A stretch of 37,135 bases of DNA, from assembly GCA_028869725.1 (NCBI GenBank), contig JAGWRJ010000256.1, positions 1-37,135 of the forward strand, in the 5' to 3' direction. Position 1 is the stretch's first letter. Each line of letters opens with the position of its first letter. The DNA is from Alphaproteobacteria bacterium. GTDB lineage: Bacteria; Pseudomonadota; Alphaproteobacteria; Micropepsales; Micropepsaceae. The notes below the pieces were generated by a model. It was not told the origin of the DNA. It did not search any database and saw nothing but the letters and a program-made list of their open reading frames with translations. The position numbers and the translations under genes are program-made. Positions 1 through 8,267 of the stretch are shown piece after piece.

Positions 1-151
1 CTCACCGGCGTCCCGTTACTCACCGGCCTCCCGTTACTCACAGGCATCCCGTTACTCACAGGCATCCCGTTACTCACAGGCATCCCGTTACTCACAGGCA
101 TCCCGTTACTCACAGGCATCCCGTTACTCACAGGCATCCCGTTACTCACAG
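1..151 (-). repeat. 18-bp tandem repeat coding for a hexapeptide repeat
   Basis: At least eight full units plus a partial one at the window edge. On the plus strand the unit is CCCGTTACTCACAGGCAT; on the coding strand it reads Met-Pro-Val-Ser-Asn-Gly in the helicase frame. The outermost visible units vary (Arg or Thr for Met), while the inner six or so are nearly identical, a sign of recent slippage expansion. The 11-bp core GTGAGTAACGG is also found outside the reading frame in the gene's upstream region. Confidence 0.95.
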
Positions 152-2624
152 GTGTCCCCGCGGGTTCTGAACCCGGGTTTGGATGTGCCGCTTCTCCTCG
201 GTGCTCGCCTAGGATGGAAACCCTTTCAGATAAAACATCCCCAACCAGCGCCGCCTTGCCCAGCACCATCATTCCTAAAAAAACATCCAAAGGATGATCT
301 GATAGGAGGTAGATCGCTTGGACATTATTTTTCTGTCCAATTCTGTGCAGGCGATCGCGAGCCTGGCTGAGGGTTGATGGCTTGTAGGCGAGTTCGAGAA
401 ATACAACGGTGTCCGCGTGGTGCAGGGTGACGCCTTCACCCATGGCTTCCATTCCACAAACCAAGCAGTCCAGTCGCCCGCCCTGGAAATCTGCAACCAT
501 CTGCGCGCGTCGCGGCAGGTTGGTGCGACCGTCCGCGACCTCGACGCGCCACCCGGATTTGCGGATGGTGGCGGCGAGCGCATCGCTCGCGTTGTGATGC
601 GCGGTGAATACCACGAGGCAACCTTTGTTTTCTAGCGCATCATGTATGAAGTCGATCGCCGAGGCGTTCCTCGCCTTCTCAAGCCCTAGGCGCTCGCGCA
701 CCACTTCAAACTGGGCCAGTTTCTGTCCCGTGGACCACGCCAAAGCGAGGTGTTTAATTATGGGTGCCGCGCTTGCCGCCCAGGGTTTAGGTTGGGCACC
801 TTTCTCGGCAGCCAGTTTACCTGCCGCAATGATGTCATTCAGATCATCGTCTTCGCCGTCTATTCGTACTCGGATGTTCACAACCTGTTCTGTGACCGGC
901 GGCAACTCCTTCAGCACATCAGCCTTTTTCCGCCGCAACATCACTGGCTGCAACAGCGCCTTGATTCTCTCCACGGAAATCTTCTCTTGCCGCACTTCGT
1001 GGTATGCGCCCGGGTTGATCACATGCAACAACACGGCGGGCTCATTCGTGTTGTTTTGGACGGGGGTGCCGCTCATCGCTAGGCAACCGCCCGCGCTGGC
1101 GCTCAGACTGATCGCGGCGAAGGTGCGTTTTGCGTCTGCGCTCTTGACCCTGTGCGCCTCGTCTAGAACCAGAAGGTCGGGCTTCCAATCTTGCAACGCA
1201 AGCAGCAAATCCCCACGCAGCCGAGAGTGCAGCTTATGCCACTTCTGAGCCGACTCTTGAGAAAGTTCGTGAGCTACAGCATCCACCACATCAGACGGCA
1301 GCGGCTGGGAGAATTTGATTCTCTGCCCATCCAACTCCAATGGCCGCAAATCGTCTTCATCTCCCTCATCGGCAAAACCGATCTTCTTTTTGATCACCGC
1401 CTTGATAGTTTTGAATTCAGCGCCACCAGCAGCACGCCATGTCTCTGCACGCGCCACAACCTGGTCGTAGGACGCGACCAGCCATTGGGAATCTTGCGCC
1501 GGCCTGTCATGAGACCCCTCCAGTGTCTGGATTGCGCTTACCGCCCCACCCCACTTCTTGATTTCATCGACCCATACCGACCTGACCGCAGCTGGCGCCA
1601 GGATCACGGTCCTCTTGGACTTCATCGCCGACGCGGTGGCGATCGCCTGCGCCGTTTTGCCGAGCCCCATGTCGTCGGCCAGCAGCGTGCGCCCCTCCCG
1701 CGACATGACAAACCGAACGCCATCTTTTTGAAATTCCCGCAGCTTAAATCCCGCTGCGGTTGCGCTATTCCAGCCCGGGATGCTCGCCTCATCAAACTGC
1801 ACGGCATCCCAAAGACTGTCTGGGTTAAACCCATTTTCTGGCGTCCACACAATCTCGGCCGCCTGGAGCCACGCCCGCCACGTCGGCCACTCAACCAGCG
1901 GGAATGAATTGACCGATACAAGATCGCCACCTGATTTACTCGGCATGCCTGTCGCGGCCATCGTCGCCGCCACGGCCATATCGTTATCGCTGATCAAAAT
2001 CACCTCCATGACCCATCCCCGTCGGCGTACTAGAGCGGTGGGTGTCGGCAGATTCAGCAGTGGAGAATCGGGCGCGGCCGAAATTTCGTCGGGCAACGAG
2101 GCGTGCCCCGCACGTATCAAAACGCCACCCTTTCCCCGAGTCAAATTTTCAGGCTGGTACAGGTACAGCGCTGAATGGCGGTCGGCTGATGCAAACTCTT
2201 GCGCTCCCCGCGTTCGCGAATCAAAAATCTGGAACGTGGCCTTGCCGCATACCCCATGGACAGCCGGTTTCGCGGTCCGTGTGACGGGTTTAGCCCCGGG
2301 GTGCCTAGGGTCACCGATGTTGTGCCCATCGCAATCCAGTGTGAGCATGGGCCAGTCCACCAACTTGGTCAGTTTGCGCTTTACAGACTCCTGTTTTTCC
2401 TGCGGGATGCGCCAAAAGCGCGCGGGAAACGGAGCCGCAGCCTCCGCCTCATACCCCTCCACACGCAACGCGTCCCAAATGGGGCGATTCGCGTATCTGC
2501 CAGTAAATCCCATCAGATGGACTTGGCCTTGCGCATCGAGCACCTGCACCAGACATTGCTGCAGCTCTGGAAAATTCTTTTGCTCGTTCCATCCAACCCG
2601 CTTGATTTCCACTCCGTTATTCAT
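1..2624 (-). CDS. SNF2-family DEAD/DEAH helicase, 3' end cut by window edge
   Basis: Read leftward from ATG at 2624, the frame stays open to base 1, so this is an incomplete gene of at least 874 codons. Helicase motifs appear in order: motif I with DDMGLGKT (about residue 318), motif II LVLDEAHR (about 485), motif III MSGTP, and the SNF2 motif VI RDRLHRIGQ (about 760). This is the fold of SWI2/SNF2 translocases that move on double-stranded DNA. The ~300 residues before motif I match nothing I recognise. After motif VI the protein ends, within the window, in a repeated hexapeptide (MPVSNG), see the 1-151 repeat. The start is supported by GGAG (complement of 2631-2634) six bases upstream. It diverges from a second, different SNF2 gene at 2921. 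DNA repair/recombination or anti-phage roles are both possible; I cannot choose. Confidence 0.85.
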   Translation of the reverse strand, partial: MNNGVEIKRVGWNEQKNFPELQQCLVQVLDAQGQVHLMGFTGRYANRPIWDALRVEGYEAEAAAPFPARFWRIPQEKQESVKRKLTKLVDWPMLTLDCDGHNIGDPRHPGAKPVTRTAKPAVHGVCGKATFQIFDSRTRGAQEFASADRHSALYLYQPENLTRGKGGVLIRAGHASLPDEISAAPDSPLLNLPTPTALVRRRGWVMEVILISDNDMAVAATMAATGMPSKSGGDLVSVNSFPLVEWPTWRAWLQAAEIVWTPENGFNPDSLWDAVQFDEASIPGWNSATAAGFKLREFQKDGVRFVMSREGRTLLADDMGLGKTAQAIATASAMKSKRTVILAPAAVRSVWVDEIKKWGGAVSAIQTLEGSHDRPAQDSQWLVASYDQVVARAETWRAAGGAEFKTIKAVIKKKIGFADEGDEDDLRPLELDGQRIKFSQPLPSDVVDAVAHELSQESAQKWHKLHSRLRGDLLLALQDWKPDLLVLDEAHRVKSADAKRTFAAISLSASAGGCLAMSGTPVQNNTNEPAVLLHVINPGAYHEVRQEKISVERIKALLQPVMLRRKKADVLKELPPVTEQVVNIRVRIDGEDDDLNDIIAAGKLAAEKGAQPKPWAASAAPIIKHLALAWSTGQKLAQFEVVRERLGLEKARNASAIDFIHDALENKGCLVVFTAHHNASDALAATIRKSGWRVEVADGRTNLPRRAQMVADFQGGRLDCLVCGMEAMGEGVTLHHADTVVFLELAYKPSTLSQARDRLHRIGQKNNVQAIYLLSDHPLDVFLGMMVLGKAALVGDVLSERVSILGEHRGEAAHPNPGSEPAGTPVSNGMPVSNGMPVSNGMPVSNGMPVSNGMPVSNGMPVSNGRPVSNGTPV

Positions 2625-2695
2625 TGTCGACTCCGTTACTCACATCATAACGCGTCGCCGTTACTCACGCTTTAAAATATATCGCCGTTACTCAC
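2613..2695 (-). promoter_or_regulatory. Iteron-like repeats in the divergent helicase control region
   Basis: Three exact copies of CCGTTACTCAC lie at 2633-2643, 2658-2668 and 2685-2695 (start spacings 25 and 27 bp). A degenerate fourth, CCGTTATTCAT (2613-2623), overlaps the leftward helicase start codon. A possible leftward -10 (TATATT, complement of 2676-2681) lies between two copies, and the copy nearest the gene supplies the GGAG ribosome-binding site. The copies are in different frames from the gene, so they are not coding here. They could be operators or replication/partition iterons. The rest of 2625-2920 shows nothing else I can name. Confidence 0.5.
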
Positions 2696-2920
2696 AAATT
2701 TGACACCACTGCATGAGAAGATCAAGCGGCCTAGCGCAATGGCGGCCATCTGAGCGGTTTTCGGGGTGTGCGGGACCTATCGCCGAAAAGGCCGGATCGC
2801 CTGTTATTGGCCATTCCGTCTGCATACATTCTCTCTGTTGTGTTTTTTGTCTTTAACCATGATTGCCTTTCTCAGCGCCCGCCCTAGAATTCATTAAGGA
2901 CAAAAAATAGGTTTAACCTT

Positions 2921-5740
2921 ATGGCGGTCGAACAAAACGGAAATGCGGCGCAGGCAATCGGCAAGGCACTGAGTGCTTTGCTGTTCTTAGCTAGCCGTTG
3001 CGACTGGGCGACCAGCAAGGACGGTGCGGGTTTCAGCGGCGTTGATGCACCGATTGGACATGCGCTGGCTGGGAAGACTACCCTGTCCTCGCGCGAAATG
3101 ATCGCAGCAGGGCGACTACTTGTTAAGTACAAAAAACAACTAGAACAGGGGAAAATCGATATTTCCGGGGTGAAGGAGGCAGTCGATGCGTTAACGCAGT
3201 CCGGCAATGCCGGGCGCGGCGCGGAGGGTGGGTTGGGTCGCTTGCGCCGCCGTGATGTGGTCACGGGGTGGGTTGGGATCAATCCGGCCGGCCGGATCGT
3301 GCTGGCGACCTCGTACAACGAAAGAATCGTCGCAGCGATCAAGGAACTCATCGGCGCGCGTTTCGATGGTGAAAGCAAGCAATGGACCGTCGACCCGACG
3401 CAAGAGAATGTCCTGGAAGTGCAGTCGTTGGCCCAGGAATTCGGGCTGGAAGTGCAGCCTGACCCAGGCTGGGGCCGCATGACGCCTGCGCGGAAGGTCA
3501 CCGTGGCGGATGACCGGCTCGTCGTGCATGGGGTCAATGCCGGAAAATTTCTGCGCGCTTTGCCCAAGCTGACGGGCAAGCCGGCTGTGGACGAAACGCT
3601 TTTCGGCGCTGTCCAGTGGTTGTCGCCGACCTCCATCGGCATCCCTCTGCGCTCCTGGGTGATTCGAGACGCGGCGCTCTGGCTCGAGACGACAGACCCG
3701 GATGCCCCCAATGCCAGACGGCTGGCCTGGGCCAAGCAAGTTCTGTTGCATCAGTTGGAGCAGCACTATCCGTCCGCGCAGCAACGGGAACGGCAAGTCT
3801 TCGAGCGAGCCGCAGCGCTGTCCCTGCCGGAAGACCAAATTGAGACGCTGAGGCGGGCGCTGCCGCCCGATCTGGCGACGGCGCTCATGCCGCACCAGTG
3901 GGTAGGGGCGCAGGCCATCGCCACCCGTGCGGAGATTCTCCTGTGTGACGAACAGGGACTTGGCAAGACGATCGAAATCCTCGCTGGGCTTGAGGCGGCC
4001 GGCGCGTTCCCGGCCATCGTCCTGGCGCCGGCGACCGCGCTGCTCAATTGGCGCGACGAGGCCGCCCGCTGGCTACCCCATCGGCGCGTCTCGGTGCAGG
4101 GCGGCGGGGTCGCAAAGCGCGACGCCGGAACGGACATCGCGCACGCCGAGATCGTCGTGCTCAACTATGAATCGTTCTCGAAGTATGCACCGGAACTCAA
4201 GGCAATCAAGCCGGCCGCCCTTGTGGTCGACGAGGCACAGTATCTCAAAGGGCACGATTCGGCGCGCACGGAGGCGGTCAAGGAATTCGCACGCTACAAC
4301 ATGGCGCCGGGGGCGAAGACCATTTGCGCGACCGGCACGCCCGTTATGAACCGTCCGGCCGAACTGCTCACGCTCTTGACGCTGACTCCTGGCCTGCTCA
4401 CAGATTTGGGCGGGTTTACGCGGTTCGCGTCCAGATATTGCCGGGCCACGCTCCGTCAGCTGGGGCGCGGCGTGTTCGCGCAGTCCTTCTGGGACTACGG
4501 TGGAGCGGCGAACCTGGGCGAATTGGCCAACCGCATCCGCGAGGCGGGCGGTTTTGTTCGGAGATCGAAATCTCAGGTATTGCCGGGCCTTGCGGCCAAG
4601 TCGCGGCACGTCATCGATGCCGAGCTCTGCAATCGCGTTGAGTACGAGAAGGCGCGCACGAGCCTTGCCGAATGGTTAAAGACTAAAAACAAGCCAGCCA
4701 AATTCAGGCAGCGGATGAAACCCATCCAGGATGAAGAGTCGAGCGGACTGGCGCAAATCGTCCAATGGTATGGGTGGGGCGAGGATGAGATTGAGCAGAT
4801 GCGGCTCGAGACCCATGATCGCGCCGAAGCTCTGCGGAAGGTGGGCGCCCTGCGTCAGTTAGCCGGCATAGGGAAGATCCCATCCGCGCTGCGCTGGATC
4901 GAAGAACATGTTAAGGACGAAAAACTGGTTATATTTGCTTATCACATCGATGTCCAGAACGCGCTTTTGCAGTCGTTGGAAGGCGCCGGATATCGGGCGC
5001 TGTCGATCACTGGGGACATGACGGCGGGCGCGCGTCGCAAGGCAATCCAGGAGTTTCAGGCCGACCCGGCTGCGCAAGTCATCGTCTGCTCGATCAAGGC
5101 GGCGCAGACGGCGATCACCCTGACCGCGGCCCGGCATGTGCTGATGGTCGAATTGGACTGGACACCGTCCGCGCTCGAACAGGCGGAGGACCGTGTCCAC
5201 AGAATCGGACAGACTGGCGCGGTCGATGTCAGCTATCTTCACGCCCCGTCCACACTGGACGACAGAATGGTTGAATTGCTGGAAATAAAGCGTTCAAAGA
5301 TTTCTGTCCTTAACGCTGCACATGCACCCTACGGATATCGCAAGGATGGACAACCCCGCTTGCAGCCGCCAGGTCCTGGCCGTCCGCGCCTCGATCCCGC
5401 CGAGCGTGCCGCGCGGCGCAAGAGCAGCAAGACGGGGTGGCAATCGCAACATCTTGAGTACATGCGCGACTACATGCGGGCGCGGCGACGCGACAAGGCG
5501 ATCAAAGACGCTCGGCGGGATATCAGAGACTTCGAGGTGCTCGAACGGATGGGCGTGGGCGGATATACGCGCGAGTTCGGCTACAACCTTGACGTGCGCG
5601 AAATGTATGACAAGGATCTGGCCGAGGCGCAGCGACGCGCGACTAAGGCCCGGGCACGCCTGGACAAGCTCGGTGTAGACATGCCGACCGTGGGCAGTGG
5701 ATCAGCCGCCATGTCCCCGCAGCAGGCGACATCAGCCTGA
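2921..5740 (+). CDS. SNF2-family helicase with HARP-like region (SMARCAL1-like)
   Basis: 939 residues. A short N-terminal segment (residues ~20-75, containing the pattern C-x7-D-x2-GF-x3-D) is a type I associate with mobile-element helicases. It is followed by a region (~110-185) resembling the HARP/annealing-helicase domain. The ATPase core has DEQGLGKT (about residue 341), DEAQ instead of DEAH (about 437), ATGTP, and RVHRIGQTG (about 756). The C-terminal ~130 residues are very basic and probably bind DNA. Eukaryotic SMARCAL1 relatives anneal single strands at forks; a fork-remodelling or defence role is inference. The start is the ATG after AGG (2909-2911), with a second AAGGA further upstream. 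It diverges from the other SNF2 gene across a repeat-bearing spacer, and the two proteins are not close copies. Confidence 0.85.
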   Translation: MAVEQNGNAAQAIGKALSALLFLASRCDWATSKDGAGFSGVDAPIGHALAGKTTLSSREMIAAGRLLVKYKKQLEQGKIDISGVKEAVDALTQSGNAGRGAEGGLGRLRRRDVVTGWVGINPAGRIVLATSYNERIVAAIKELIGARFDGESKQWTVDPTQENVLEVQSLAQEFGLEVQPDPGWGRMTPARKVTVADDRLVVHGVNAGKFLRALPKLTGKPAVDETLFGAVQWLSPTSIGIPLRSWVIRDAALWLETTDPDAPNARRLAWAKQVLLHQLEQHYPSAQQRERQVFERAAALSLPEDQIETLRRALPPDLATALMPHQWVGAQAIATRAEILLCDEQGLGKTIEILAGLEAAGAFPAIVLAPATALLNWRDEAARWLPHRRVSVQGGGVAKRDAGTDIAHAEIVVLNYESFSKYAPELKAIKPAALVVDEAQYLKGHDSARTEAVKEFARYNMAPGAKTICATGTPVMNRPAELLTLLTLTPGLLTDLGGFTRFASRYCRATLRQLGRGVFAQSFWDYGGAANLGELANRIREAGGFVRRSKSQVLPGLAAKSRHVIDAELCNRVEYEKARTSLAEWLKTKNKPAKFRQRMKPIQDEESSGLAQIVQWYGWGEDEIEQMRLETHDRAEALRKVGALRQLAGIGKIPSALRWIEEHVKDEKLVIFAYHIDVQNALLQSLEGAGYRALSITGDMTAGARRKAIQEFQADPAAQVIVCSIKAAQTAITLTAARHVLMVELDWTPSALEQAEDRVHRIGQTGAVDVSYLHAPSTLDDRMVELLEIKRSKISVLNAAHAPYGYRKDGQPRLQPPGPGRPRLDPAERAARRKSSKTGWQSQHLEYMRDYMRARRRDKAIKDARRDIRDFEVLERMGVGGYTREFGYNLDVREMYDKDLAEAQRRATKARARLDKLGVDMPTVGSGSAAMSPQQATSA

Positions 5741-5972
5741 CGACGGATCGCACGGCGGCGTTTTTGTTTCTTAACCAGCCATGCGTGGGGCGGTAGACGC
5801 ACCGGTCACAGTAGCGATCCCTTTTCTCCGGGCGGCGGTTTCGACCACAACAACTTTTGATTGTTGGATGAGGTGCGGACAGGCCCGGCATTCTTATTGG
5901 TTGCTTGGGCGGCGCTTGCCGAGCGATCAAATCACAGTACGCAACGTCGCAAAGCACTCTTTCTGGACAAAA

Positions 5973-6487
5973 ATGCAGCAGTACTCGGAACCTTACTTCT
6001 TCAAAATCTCGCGGGCCTTCCTTAGTTTGACTCGCAAAATGAACATCGTGGACGCGAATGACGTGCCGCTTTATGCTGTCTATCGACGGGGGATTTTCTC
6101 ACTCACGTATGACCTGAAAACCCCGGACGGCGTCTCCGTGTCCAGCATACGGCGCAAACTGAACTCTTTGCCTGGCGTCGAACCTGGGTTATTTTCGGGC
6201 CGCAGATCAACAGCGCGATCTGGCGCGCTTGTGCAATCAAGCGCACCATCAAGGTTGTCGAGGGCGACCGGCATGGCACCGTCATCTCGGGCAACTGGAC
6301 GTCCCCGCGATTCCGGATCAAGCAGGAAGGGGCCGAGATAACTTCGACAAAATTCAAGCTGTTCAGCGTGCGATCCAACCAGTTCGTCGAGGTGCCCCGT
6401 TCAGAGGATGCGCTTTTGTCCGTTCTTGCCCTGGTCATCGTCTGCCTGGATCGCACCGAGGATGAAGATGATCCCGATCAGGACTGA
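5973..6487 (+). pseudogene. LURP-one-related / scramblase-like protein, frameshifted
   Basis: Two open frames join into one recognisable protein. The first part (from ATG 5973) reads YFFKISRAFLSLTRKMNIVD and continues to about 6165. The second, one base out of register, runs from about 6167 (WVIFGPQIN) to the TGA at 6485-6487 and ends in an acidic tail (RTEDEDDPDQD). The pattern, a short beta-rich protein ending in a hydrophobic helix (LLSVLALVIVCLD), fits the LOR/phospholipid-scramblase-like superfamily (Tubby-like fold, membrane-associated). The break lies between 6130 and 6180. I see no convincing slippery heptamer, so mutation or a sequencing error is likelier than programmed shifting. 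No strong Shine-Dalgarno precedes the start. Family assignment is from pattern memory. Confidence 0.55.
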
Positions 6488-6749
6488 ATCGGTGAGTTCT
6501 ATGGCTAGCGCGGCCCAAATCGCGCTGGCCATTTTTTCGCAAGTCACCAATAAAAACAAAGACATATGTTGTCTTTCGGTCTTTCGATCCGAAGGATTCG
6601 AGTCAACTTGGCTTTAGCAGGCGCTACACGCCGCCTCGCGGCATTCCGATCCCTCTATAGTTCGTTAGGCATCTTTGGGCATCACGAAGCAACCCATGCT
6701 TTCATTGTGCGGTTCACAGACAACCACGACCGACAGCATTCGCGCTGAG
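6488..6749. other. Intergenic gap, one small hairpin
   Basis: No supported gene. AAAGAC (6558-6563) and GTCTTT (6571-6576) form a 6-bp stem with a 7-base loop soon after the LURP-like gene. It lacks a U-tract, so it is only a weak terminator candidate. Confidence 0.3.
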
Positions 6750-6960
6750 ATGGCGCGAAGACTCCTCTGGATCGCACTTTGGGTTGTGTTTCGCTTTTTG
6801 CCTTCGGGCAGGCGTCCGCGGCCACCCTCGCCGTCAAGGTCGTCGGCGTCAGTGACGGCGACACCTTCTCCGTGCTTGACGCCCATCACCAGCAGTTCAA
6901 GATCCGGCTCGAGACGACGCCCAGCCCAGAGGTGCGCTCGCAGACTTGCTGGTTGGGCGG
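6750..6960 (+). pseudogene. Remnant of a secreted thermonuclease (SNase-like) gene
   Basis: From ATG 6750 the frame begins a signal-peptide-like stretch (MARRLLWIAL). After a one-base shift near 6775-6785 it continues as LFAFGQASAATLAVKVVG, which restores a plausible export signal and cleavage site. The following VSDGDTFSVLD and FKIRL match the N-terminal beta strands of staphylococcal-nuclease domains (metal-binding D of DGDT). Beyond about 6910 similarity fades, and the rest, about two thirds of a nuclease, is missing. The fragment ends where the opposite-strand ADP-ribosyltransferase-like gene ends, so that operon may have replaced the nuclease 3' end. Not expected to be functional. Confidence 0.6.
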
Positions 6961-6961
6961 A

Positions 6962-7657
6962 TCATTCCGCGCTCGACATGCGAGCCCGAGACAAATGCGC
7001 GGGGAATTCCGTACAGGTGCCTCGCTCCGCCCTCACGGGGTAATGACCCGGGATCAGGAACGGACTTGGATCAATGATCACCTCTTGCTCTGCGCGCTCC
7101 AAAAAGTGGGCGAGGACAAGGTCCCGAGGTACCCGGCTTGAGAGGATCCAGCCAAAGGGCAGGCCCAGGCTCGGCACGGGCACCGCGTACCAGCAGGCCA
7201 CCTCCTTGCTCAACGTCCAGCTAATGTTGGATGGACGGCGGCCATCGGAGAACACTTGTCCACGGAAAATCTCTACCATTGGCGGGAGCGACTGAAGACG
7301 CTCGAGCTCTTCTGCGGTCATCAAAGCCGCGGGGCTATGCGCCCGTGCGTCGCGAAACAGGGATGCCAAGTCGTTTGGGTCATCGGCCTGCAATCCGTAG
7401 TCGAGCCACACTTCGCGCAAAGCGCCAGCCACCGCGGCAGGAGGAATGCCCTCCACGCAAGCCATTGCTTCCATGACAGCGGCGGGCTCGAGAACTTCCC
7501 GATGCTCGCGATCCAGCACGGCGGCCCTTGCGGCTTGCGCCGCAGTCATGGGGTCGAGCAGGCGATCATTGAGGAATCGTTTGAACCAGGTACCGTCTTC
7601 GACGACGCACCCGAAGGCCATGACCAAGCCCTTGAGGTTCTGCAACCGAGGGTCCAT
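6962..7657 (-). CDS. Putative ADP-ribosyltransferase (R-S-E type)
   Basis: 231 residues from ATG 7657, chosen because GGAGA (complement of 7662-7666) precedes it; an upstream in-frame ATG at 7714 overlaps the previous gene and lacks such a site. The last 110 residues carry the hallmarks of arginine-type ADP-ribosyltransferases in order: an arginine after a hydrophobic strand (EIFRGQ, R132), a Ser-Trp-Thr strand (S146-W147-T148) followed by a helix ending WYA, and an ExE-like motif (E190-Q191-E192 in ERAEQEVII). The N-terminal ~120 residues are helical and unfamiliar. Last gene of the ParM operon. ADP-ribosyltransferases on mobile elements modify host or phage proteins, DNA or RNA; the target is unknown. 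There is no secretion signal, so it probably acts inside the cell. Confidence 0.6.
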   Translation of the reverse strand: MDPRLQNLKGLVMAFGCVVEDGTWFKRFLNDRLLDPMTAAQAARAAVLDREHREVLEPAAVMEAMACVEGIPPAAVAGALREVWLDYGLQADDPNDLASLFRDARAHSPAALMTAEELERLQSLPPMVEIFRGQVFSDGRRPSNISWTLSKEVACWYAVPVPSLGLPFGWILSSRVPRDLVLAHFLERAEQEVIIDPSPFLIPGHYPVRAERGTCTEFPAHLSRARMSSAE

Positions 7658-7713
7658 ATTTTCTCCAATCTGAGAGTGAATGTGAATGCCGCTGGTCCGC
7701 GCGGCCCGGTTCA

Positions 7714-8193
7714 CTACTGATCTCCCGGCGAATTCGCCGAGTCGATAGATTCGCTTCGTTCAACCCAAAGTCGCCCCTGCACGTCGGTGGTCGTGCCAAT
7801 CAGCGCATCGAGGCCTTCGGCATCCACGCGAGCCAGGACGCACAGCAGCTGCGGTTTTCCGTCGATTGCGGCGTACACCGCCGCCGACCCCTCTTGTGCT
7901 AAGACGACGATCCGATGCGCACCTCGGTCCGCCACGATCACCGTCCGCAGCCCGCGCGGGTCGGGGCGACGCCGCATCCGCCGCAGGGATCCGTAGAGCA
8001 CGTTGCACAGCAAGCGCGCCGCATACAGGTCGCGGCGGTTGCCTTGAGACAGTGCCATCTCGGCATCGCGTTCCACCTCGAAGTCGTCCACCCAAGGCAG
8101 ATCAACCTCGTAGGCACGGCGCACCGCGGCGCACGCCGCAGCAATCAGACTCGGGGCATCGGCGGCGACAGGCGCCTCTTGCATGTCATTCAT
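7714..8193 (-). CDS. Hypothetical protein in ParM operon
   Basis: 159 residues from ATG 8193 with AAGGAA upstream. I do not recognise the family. The N-terminal 100 residues are alpha-helical with a very basic patch (LRRMRRRPDPRG, about residue 70). The C-terminal half looks like beta strands (TVIVADRGAHRIVVLAQEG, then LLCVLARVD). The predicted start of the next gene (7657) lies 56 bases downstream of this stop, and the ParM-like gene ends 74 bases upstream, so co-transcription is likely. The basic patch could bind nucleic acid; that is a guess. Confidence 0.7.
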   Translation of the reverse strand: MNDMQEAPVAADAPSLIAAACAAVRRAYEVDLPWVDDFEVERDAEMALSQGNRRDLYAARLLCNVLYGSLRRMRRRPDPRGLRTVIVADRGAHRIVVLAQEGSAAVYAAIDGKPQLLCVLARVDAEGLDALIGTTTDVQGRLWVERSESIDSANSPGDQ

Positions 8194-8267
8194 GAGATAG
8201 TTCCTTGGTCTTCAACTCGACAGCATTTCATGCAGCAGGGCTGACACAAGCCCCACCTGACGCCCGC

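Noticed and set aside
1..151. Regular repeats suggesting a CRISPR array
   Set aside because: The 18-bp unit is tandem with no unique spacers and codes in frame for a hexapeptide repeat.
6660..6672. GTTAGGC resembling an integron attC core
   Set aside because: No paired inverse core or attC-length palindrome upstream, and no integrase; a 7-mer match is expected by chance.
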